This document shows positions 57,244 through 64,000 of a stretch of 64,000 nucleotides of DNA, one piece after another. Numbering within the stretch: position 1 is the first letter of the stretch; the number at the start of each line of letters is the position of its first letter. The notes under the pieces were generated by a model that worked only from the letters and a program-made list of their open reading frames with translations, was not told the DNA's origin and made no database searches. The DNA is from Arachis hypogaea. Its lineage: Eukaryota > Streptophyta > Magnoliopsida > Fabales > Fabaceae. The position numbers and the translations under genes were made by a program. The stretch is from positions 76,447,772 through 76,511,771 of the forward strand of contig NC_092051.1 in NCBI RefSeq assembly GCF_003086295.3, in the 5' to 3' direction.

Positions 57244-57870
57244 GAAATATTCATGGCTGGATCAGAAACTACAAGCAGCACGATAGAGTGGGCACTCACA
57301 GAGCTTCTGTGCAACCGTAATTGCTTAATAAAGGTAAAATCCGAGCTCAATAGAGTGGTTGGAACCGCAAGGGAACTCGAAGAGAGTGACATAGAAAAGC
57401 TCCCATACCTTCAAGCTGTGGTGAAAGAAACACTTCGCTTGCACCCTCCCATTCCGTTGCTTGTTCCTCGAAGGGCCATTCAGGACACAAAGTTCATGGG
57501 ATACTACATACCAAAAGACACGCAGGTCTTCGTGAATGCGTGGGCCATTGGAAGGGACCCAGATGTGTGGAAAGACCCTTTGACCTTCAAGCCTGAAAGG
57601 TTTATTTTTTGTGATGGTGGGTCAAAGGTAGATTATAAAGGTCAACACTATGAGTTCATTCCATTTGGTGCTGGGAGGAGGATGTGTGCGGGGGTCCCAC
57701 TAGCCCACAGGGTCCTCCACTTGGTGTTGGGGTCATTGCTACATCGCTTTGATTGGGAGCTTGATAGCCATGTCACGCCATCAACCATGGATATGAGGGA
57801 CAAATTGGGAATTACAATGAGGAAGCTTGAGCCCTTGCTTGCAGTGCCGAAGCTTGTTGCTCCATCATGA
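57244..57870 (+). CDS. Cytochrome P450 (CYP76A-like), exon 2
   Basis: This exon gives residues 306-513. It starts with the I-helix MAGSETTSSTIEW (oxygen-binding AGxE-T-T, 310-315). Then come the K-helix KETLRLHP with ExxR at E367-R370, WAIGRDPDVWKDP, the PERF motif KPERF (422-425), the segment SKVDYKGQHYEFIPFGAGRR, and the heme loop FGAGRRMCAG with the cysteine ligand at C453. It ends with a normal C-terminus before TGA at 57868-57870. All essential motifs are intact with no stop or frameshift, so the enzyme is probably functional if the long intron is spliced. The SKVDYKGQHYEFIPFGAGRR block is typical of CYP76A. Confidence 0.93.
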   Translation, partial: EIFMAGSETTSSTIEWALTELLCNRNCLIKVKSELNRVVGTARELEESDIEKLPYLQAVVKETLRLHPPIPLLVPRRAIQDTKFMGYYIPKDTQVFVNAWAIGRDPDVWKDPLTFKPERFIFCDGGSKVDYKGQHYEFIPFGAGRRMCAGVPLAHRVLHLVLGSLLHRFDWELDSHVTPSTMDMRDKLGITMRKLEPLLAVPKLVAPS

Positions 57871-57969
57871 GTCTAAAGGTTAATTCATCAAGACCTCAGC
57901 TGCATTTCATATCGGTTAATCTATTATATGTATGTCTTGTCACTTTTTTTAGTGTTTTTGGGTAGTGAA

Positions 57970-58323
57970 ATATTTACATCTTCACCCTTTTAATGTATTA
58001 TATACGTGGTTTGATATGTTGGTATCTATATTAAAAAAGACACGTTATGTGTTCATCATTTCAATTCATGCAAAAACACATCAAAATGGAGAATTTAGAT
58101 GGAATGAAAACTACTTGTATGAATTTTATTGAAAGTAACTACATAAATTCTGTCTATCTTTCATTTAAATATTGGGAGTTTATGAATTATGATTTATGAG
58201 GTATTGTGCGAAAGTAGTTAAATATTTATGTCATCTTCACCCTTTTAATGTATTATATATGTGGTTTAATCTGTTGGTATCTATGTTAAAAAAGACATTG
58301 TATGTGTTCATCATTTCAATTCA
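57970..58323 (+). repeat. Duplicated ~100-bp block in the P450 3' flank
   Basis: 57970-58069 (ATATTTACATCTTCACCCTT... to TTCATCATTTCAATTCA) is repeated at 58221-58323 with about ten changes. The copies are 150 bp apart and in the same orientation. They may include the polyadenylation region of the P450; no coding potential. Confidence 0.75.
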
Positions 58324-58334
58324 AGCATGAGTGA

Positions 58335-58507
58335 TATCGATTTTACAACCACAATCTACCGGTAAGTGCACCGGTTCAAGTAATAAACTCACGATGAGTG
58401 AGTGTCAATCCTATGAGGATTAACGGATTAAGCAAACAATAGTCAATCAATTATTCTAGTCAAACAATCAAAATTTAGTGTGTTTAGAAAGCTTTGACAT
58501 AAACAAT
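58335..58507 (-). repeat. LTR end remnant
   Basis: The minus strand contains GACACTCACTCATCGTGAG, TTTATTACTTGAACCGGTG and CACTTACCGGTAG, the module found near the 3' end of the other LTRs. The rest of that LTR is cut off by element J at 58508. Confidence 0.6.
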
Positions 58508-60021
58508 TGATGCAGAGTGAAATCGTCGGTTTGGAATTTTTACGAAATAATCACGTTGCAAGTATAATTCCAAACCAACAGATAACTCACAATCAAAGTT
58601 TAATTTTTTTGTCACTTAAGTCAAACCAATAAAAATACTGAGAGTATTAGATATCAGATCATCTCTCGAAAAAATTGCAGGGAAGTGTGCATATTATTGG
58701 TTATGGGATTTTTTTGCAGTTTTGATAACAATGAAACAAGAAATGAAAGGTGCAAGAAAGTAAAGATCAAATAAAGAAATCAAATACTAAAAGACACTTT
58801 TGGCAATGGTTAAGATTCAAGGTTTTCAATCTAGATCATTGACCACAACATGGCAATTACAAAGAGTTAATTTTACTTAGCTATCCTTAACATCGGAGGG
58901 AGAAATCAAATGGACATAGTTGATCCGAAAACCAACTAACAACCCTAAATCGCCAATCACATTGGATATCAATGACATCAAGGCACCTAAGTCCTCAATA
59001 CCAAACCAAGAGAACTAAAAATCTACCATAAAACTAAGAGAGACATATCATCAAATACTTGGTGTGCATAAAAATAAGAGCATGGTAAATTGCAAGAATA
59101 ATAAATTCTAAGACTACCAATCGCAAGAAATCAACAAAAACAACTAGATTAAACCACAAAAAAACATAAAATATTAAATTGCATTAAGGAAAAGGGAATT
59201 AACAATATTGTTCATAAAACTAAAATTGACAAAATAAAGAAATTAAGAAGTAAAACTGAGAGAATTAAGACAATAGAGCAAGGAAATATAAAGAGAGTTG
59301 AACTAAAACAAGAATTAAAACTTAGATCTAAGAAATTTAACCTAAACTATCCTAAATTCTAGAGAGAAGTTAGAGCTTCTCTCTCTACAAATCTAACCTA
59401 AAACATGGCTAAAACTCAATTATAACTACTTGGTTCATCCTCCCCTCAATTCCTAGTTCAATAGCATCAGAAATGGGTTGGATTGGGCCCAGAATACTCC
59501 AGAAATCACTGGGCACGTGCTCATTAAGTGAGTCACGTTTTTGATGTGCCGCGTACGCAGTCTTTGGATGCGTACGCGGGCCCCTTAACACAACGTCCAC
59601 TATAGATAATTACATATCATTTTGAAGCCCATAATGTTAGCTTTCTAATACCATCAGAATGCCTCATTCGAAGCTCTAACACTCAAGTTATGATCACTTT
59701 AGTACAAAGAGGTTAGGGCTGACAACTCTACACATCCTTCACTTTTTCATGAATTCTCCACTTTTGCATGCTTTTTCCTTACTTCTTCAATCTATACATG
59801 CCTTGTAAAAATGAAATCACTTCAACAAACACATAAAGAATCGAATGGGATTAAAGTGAATTAAATCTAGCAATTTACATGCCTAAAAAGCATGATTTTA
59901 CTATAAAGCACAATTTAGGAAGAATTCACAAAACTATGCTATTTTAATAAATAAATATAGGAAAATTTGAAAAAATTCACTCAATTTAACACGAGATAAA
60001 CCATAAAATTGTGGCTTATCA
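58508..60021 (-). repeat. 3' LTR of element J (1514 bp)
   Basis: Diverged relative of the H LTR. It has only a small palindromic cluster at 59545-59585 (GCCGCGTACGCAG, GATGCGTACGCGGG). The short minus frame at 59409-59600 lies over it and is not a gene. Confidence 0.8.
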
Positions 60022-60571
60022 ACCTTCCGACACTTAAACATAGCATGTACTCATGCTAAACCAAGAAAGATATCAATACAGACTATCTATATGCACTCTA
60101 TCTATATGCATGCAACTATTCTACCTAATACCATCTAACTATCTATATATATTTACTTAGTCAAAATAAATTAATTTTCAAGAATACATATATAAACAAC
60201 CAATGGCTAAAACAATCATAACCAAATCCAATTCACAATTGAAATGAGTCATAGATAAGAATTTACAACTTGCAAGATGAGAAATGATCATAGGTGGAAG
60301 CATGGAATTGAGCAATCAAACCCATCACTAGATGTGTATACACTCTAGTCACTCAAGTGCTTAGGATCGATCCACTCAATTCTCTTCTAATCATGCTTTT
60401 TAAGATTTGTGTTTCATCTAACAATCAACAATTATTCAATTTTATAGATACAATTATCATGAGGACTTTTCATAAGGTTGTAATGAGGTTAGGATCAAGG
60501 TAAGGATATATATGGCTAAGTGAGCTAGAATTTGAACCTTTGATCAACTTAAGCTCTCACCAAACACATAT
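58508..60571 (-). mobile_element. Element J: Athila-like element related to H, 3' end
   Basis: The 3' LTR (58508-60021) begins TGATGCAGAG and ends CTTATCA on the plus strand. It is homologous to the LTR of element H (shared ATTTT.ACGTTGCAAGTATA and GCATCGAATGG-like blocks). The adjoining internal DNA (60022-60571) matches 25627-26160 of H, including ACTTAAACATAGCATG. The element is interrupted at 60576 by element K and never resumes in the window. Confidence 0.75.
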
Positions 60572-60576
60572 ACAAC

Positions 60577-62211
60577 TGGTGCACGAAATTGTGATCATCA
60601 ATGGTGCCAACAACTTGGTACACACAATTGTAATCTCAACTCTTTATCACAACTTCGCACAACTAACCAGCAAGTGCACTGGGTCGTCCAAGTAATAAAC
60701 CTTACGTGAGTAAGGGTCAATCCCACGGAGATTGTCGGCCTGAAACAAGCTATGGTCACCTTGTAAATCTCAGTCAGGCGGATTCAAATGGTTATGGTGA
60801 ATTGATAATAAAAACATAAATAAAATATAAACTGGGATAGAGATACTTATGTAATTCATTAGTGAGAATTTCAAATAAGCGTATAGAGATGCTTTCGTTC
60901 CTCCTGAACCTCTGCTTTTCTATTGTCTTCATCCAATCATTCCTACTCCTTTCCATGGCAAGCTTTATGTTGGGCATCACCGTTGTCAATGGCTACATCC
61001 CGTCCTCTCTGTGAAAATGGTCCAATGCGCTGTCACTGCATGGCTAATCATCTGTCAGTTCTCGATCATACTGGAATAGGATTTACTATCCTTTTGCGTC
61101 TGTCACTACGCCCAGCACTCGCGAGTTTGAAGCTCGTCACAGCCATCCCTTCCCAGATCCTACTCGGAATACCACAGACAAGGTTTAGACTTTTCAGATC
61201 TCAGGAATGGCCATCCATGGGTTCTAACTTATACCACGAAGACTCTAATATCTCGGACTTGGTCCCCTGTATTAGATATCTAAGAGATACTCATTCTAGC
61301 TTGTTTGCATGTAGAACGGAAGTGTTTGTCAGGCACGCATTCATAAGTGAGAATGATGATGAGCGTCACATAATCATCACATTCATCATGTTCTTGTGTG
61401 CGAATGGATATCTTAGAATAGGAATAAGCTTGAATTGAATAGAAAAATAATAGTACTTTGCATTAATCTGTGAGGAACAGCAGAGCTCCACACCTTAATC
61501 TATGGTGTGTAGAAACTCTACCGTTGAAAATACATAAGTGATAAGGTCCAGGCATGGCTGAATGGCCAGCCCCCATAAAGGTCTAAAATAGCATAAAACT
61601 GATCAAAGATGTAAATACAATAGTAAAAAGTCCTATTTATGCTAAACTAGTTACTAGGGTTTACAGAATTGAGTAAATGATGTAGAAATCCACTTCTGGG
61701 GCCCACTTGGTGTGTGCTTGGGCTGAGCATTGAGCCTTAAACGTGTAGAGGCTTCTCTTGGAGTTGAACGCCAGTTTGTAACATGTTTCTGGCGTTTAAT
61801 TCAAGAATACAGCATGAAATTGGTGTTGAATGCCAGTTTTCGTCATCTAAATTTGGGCAAAGTATGAACTATTATATATTGCTGGAAAGCCCTGGATGTC
61901 TACTTTCCAACGCAATTAAGAGCGTGCCATTTAGAGTTCTGTTGCTCCAGAAAATCCACTTTGAGTGCAGGGAGGTCAGAATCCAGCAGCATCTGCAGTC
62001 CTTATTCAACCTCTGAATCTGATTTTTGCTCAAGTCCCTCAATTTCAGCCAGAAAATATCTGAAATCACAGAAAAATATACAAACTCATATTAAAGTCTA
62101 GAAATGTGAATTTTAATTAAAAACTAATAAAAATATACTAAAAACTAACTAAAGTATACTGAAAACTATGTAAAAACAATGCCAAAAAGCGTATAAATTA
62201 TCCGCTCATCA
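60577..62211 (-). repeat. 3' LTR of element K (1635 bp)
   Basis: The minus strand begins TGATGAGCGGATAATTTATA and ends AATTTCGTGCACCA. It is close to the F LTRs throughout, including the region of the long open frame at 60923-61438 (antisense of 18302-18751 in F), which I treat as LTR sequence. Contains the GTTGAACGCCAG words at 61757-61835 and an old PBS-like TTGGCACCATTGATGATC near its 3' end (about 60594-60612). Confidence 0.85.
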
Positions 62212-63360
62212 CAACACCAAACTTAAATTGTTGCTTGTCCCCAAGCAACTGAAAATAAATTAGGATAAAAAGAAGAGAATATACTATAAATTTCAAAATA
62301 TCAATGAAACTTAGCTCCAATCAGATGAGCGGGACTTGTAGCTTTTTGCCTCTTGAATAGTTTTGGCATCTCACTTTATCCATTGAAGTTCAGAATGATT
62401 GGCATCTATAGAAACTTAGAATTCAGATAGTATTATTGATTCTCCTAGTTCAGTATGTTGATTCTTGAACACAGTTACTTTATGAGTCTTGGCCATGGCC
62501 CTAAGCACTTTGTTTTCCGGTATTACCACCGGATACATAAATGCCACAGACACATAACTGGGTGAACCTTTTCAGATTGTGACTCAGCTTTGCTAAAGTC
62601 CCCAATTAGAGGTGTCCAGGGTTCTTAAGCACACTCTGTTTTTGCTTTAGACCTTGACTTTAACCACTCAGTCTCAAGTTTTCACTTGACACCTTCACGC
62701 CACAAGCACATGGTTAGGGACAGCTTGGTTTAGCCGCTTAGGCCAGAATTTTATTCCTTTAGGCCCTCCTATCCACTGATGCTCAAAGCCTTGGATCCTT
62801 TTTATTACCCTTACCTTTTGGTTTTAAGGGCTATTGGCTTTTTGCTCTTGCCTTTTGGTTTTAAGAGCTTTTGGCTTTTTCTGCTTGCTTTTTCTTTTTC
62901 TTTCCCCCCTTTTTTTTTTGCTATTTTTTTTCGCAAGCTTTTGTATTCACTGCTTTTTCTTGCTTCAAGAATCATTTTATGATTTTTCAGATTATCAAAT
63001 AACATGTCTCCTTTTTCCTTATTCTTCAAGAGCCAACATATTTAACATTCATAAACATCAACTTCAAAAAGACATATGCACTGTTCAAGCATTCATTCAG
63101 AAAACAAAAAGTATTGTCACCACATCAAAATAATTAAACTAGTGTTAAGGATGAATTTGAAACCATGTACTTCTTGTTCTTTTGTAATTAAAATATTTTT
63201 CATTCAAGAGAGGTGATGGATTCATATTCATAACTTTAAGGCATAAACACTTAGACACTAGTGATCATATAATAAAGACACAAACATAAATAACACATAA
63301 GGCTCAAAAATCGAAAAACAGTAAAATAAATAGACAAGGAGATTAAGGAATGAGTCCACC
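62212..63360 (-). other. 3' spacer of element K
   Basis: No gene. On the minus strand it ends ...GCAACAATTTAAGTTTGG then TGTTG directly before the LTR, as in F. The tandem AAAACCAAAAGGCAAG units of F are here at about 62812-62865 in reverse. The frames at 62779-63133 are Phe/Leu-rich low-complexity. Confidence 0.6.
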
Positions 63361-64000
63361 TTAGTGAGGGTGGCATCTTCCTCTCCTTGAAGAACCAATG
63401 GTGCTTTTGAGCTCCTCTATGTCTCTTCCTTGTCTTTGTTGCTCCTCCCTCATAGCTCTTTGATCTTCTCTAATCTCATGAAGGATGATGGAGTGCTCTT
63501 GGTGCTCCACCCTTAGTTGTCCCATGTTGGAACTTAATTCTCCTAGGGAAGTGTTGATTTGCTCCCAATAATTCTGTGGAGGAAAGTGCATCCCCTGAGG
63601 CATCTCAAGGATTTCATGGTGAGGAATTTCCTCATGCTCATGTTGAGGTCCATGATCTCTTATTTGCTCCATCCTTTTCTTAGTGATGGGCTTGTCCTTT
63701 TCAATGAGGATGTCTTCCTCTATGTCAATTCCAGCCGAATTGCAGAGGTGGCAAATAAGGTGAGGAAAGGCTAACCTTGCCTAAGTGGAGGACTTGTCAG
63801 CCACCTTCTAGCGTTCTTGAGGTATAATCTCATGAACTTCCACCTCTTCTCCAATTATGATACTATGGATCATGATGGCCCGGTCTATAGTAACTTCAGA
63901 CCGATTACTAGTAGGAATGATTGAGCGTTGAATGAACTCTAGCCATCCCCTAGCCACTGGTTTGAGGTCATGCCTTATTAATTGAACCGGCTTGCCTCTT
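63361..64000 (-). pseudogene. Env-like ORF of element K, C-terminal part (partial at window edge)
   Basis: The minus strand frame reads LKPVARGWLEFIQRSIIPTS, VTIDRAIMIHSIIIGEE, a TAG (63808-63810), another TAG (63781-63783), ARLAFPHLICHLCNSAGIDI, then a basic/acidic linker. It ends with a coiled coil from 63672: INTSLGELSSNMGQLRVEHQ, IILHEIREDQRAMREEQQ, ending before SRRGRCHPH and a stop. This tail is missing from the copy in F. Same domain type as the post-pol ORF of H. Confidence 0.72.

Larger units (their letters stand above)
60577..64000 (-). mobile_element. Element K: relative of element F, 3' end, runs off the window
   Basis: Minus orientation: an env-like ORF (64000-63361), a 3' spacer (63360-62212) nearly matching that of F, then the 3' LTR (62211-60577). 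It lies inside element J (ACAAC at 60572-60576 would be one half of the target duplication). The rest of the element is outside the window. Confidence 0.8.

Noticed and set aside
62779..63133. Phe/Leu-rich frames suggesting a small membrane protein
   Set aside because: Low-complexity T-rich spacer of element K, same as the A-rich spacer of F (37961-38325 in reverse).

Overview
The window is plant nuclear DNA, most likely from a legume and probably peanut or a wild relative (Arachis). That is an inference from the style of the repeats: LTRs beginning TGATGAGCGGATAATTTATA, arrays built on GGCGTTCAACGCC, and primer-binding sites matching the 3' end of tRNA-Asp (TGGCGCCGTTGCCGGGGA). Almost all of the 64 kb is transposable-element DNA, and much of it is nested. 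The only gene that looks intact is a cytochrome P450 of the CYP76 type, in two exons at 45384-46298 and 57244-57870.

Left part (1-9287). The 3' end of a plus-strand gag-type Ty3 element (element A, 3' LTR 2237-3977) abuts, and probably lies inside, a minus-strand Athila/Tat-like element (element B: 5' LTR 7850-9287, PBS, gag, protease and part of reverse transcriptase). From 9288 to 12346 there is the broken 5' end of a shaggy/GSK3-like kinase gene. A solo LTR sits in it (10111-11346, GATTG target duplication), and it ends in a CACTA-type terminus.

Central part (12429 to about 42700): a nest four levels deep. A minus-strand LTR was entered by a CACTA element (13947-42545) that carries exons resembling a Golgi SNARE (membrin) and a Nudix hydrolase. 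That element was entered by a plus-strand LTR retrotransposon (element F, 17487-40576, CGCCC duplication) that has gag and protease but no reverse transcriptase or integrase. Element F was entered in turn by a minus-strand Athila-like element (element H, 24155-36891, AAACC duplication) with gag, a complete but interrupted pol, and a post-pol 'env-like' ORF.

Right part (42850-64000). AT-rich DNA leads to the P450. Its single intron has grown to 10.9 kb by taking in a Tat/Ogre-like fragment, two homologous copies of a roughly 3 kb repeat, and a MITE. Beyond the gene there is a duplicated 3' flank, then a minus-strand element related to H (element J) interrupted by a minus-strand element related to F (element K) that runs off the window.

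The retroelements do not work together with the P450. Among themselves they suggest autonomous/non-autonomous dependence: F keeps its cis signals and gag-protease but would need pol supplied in trans. The most unusual shared property is that nearly every unrelated LTR family here carries its own cluster of short palindromic words, and in three families the same word recurs in the internal region.
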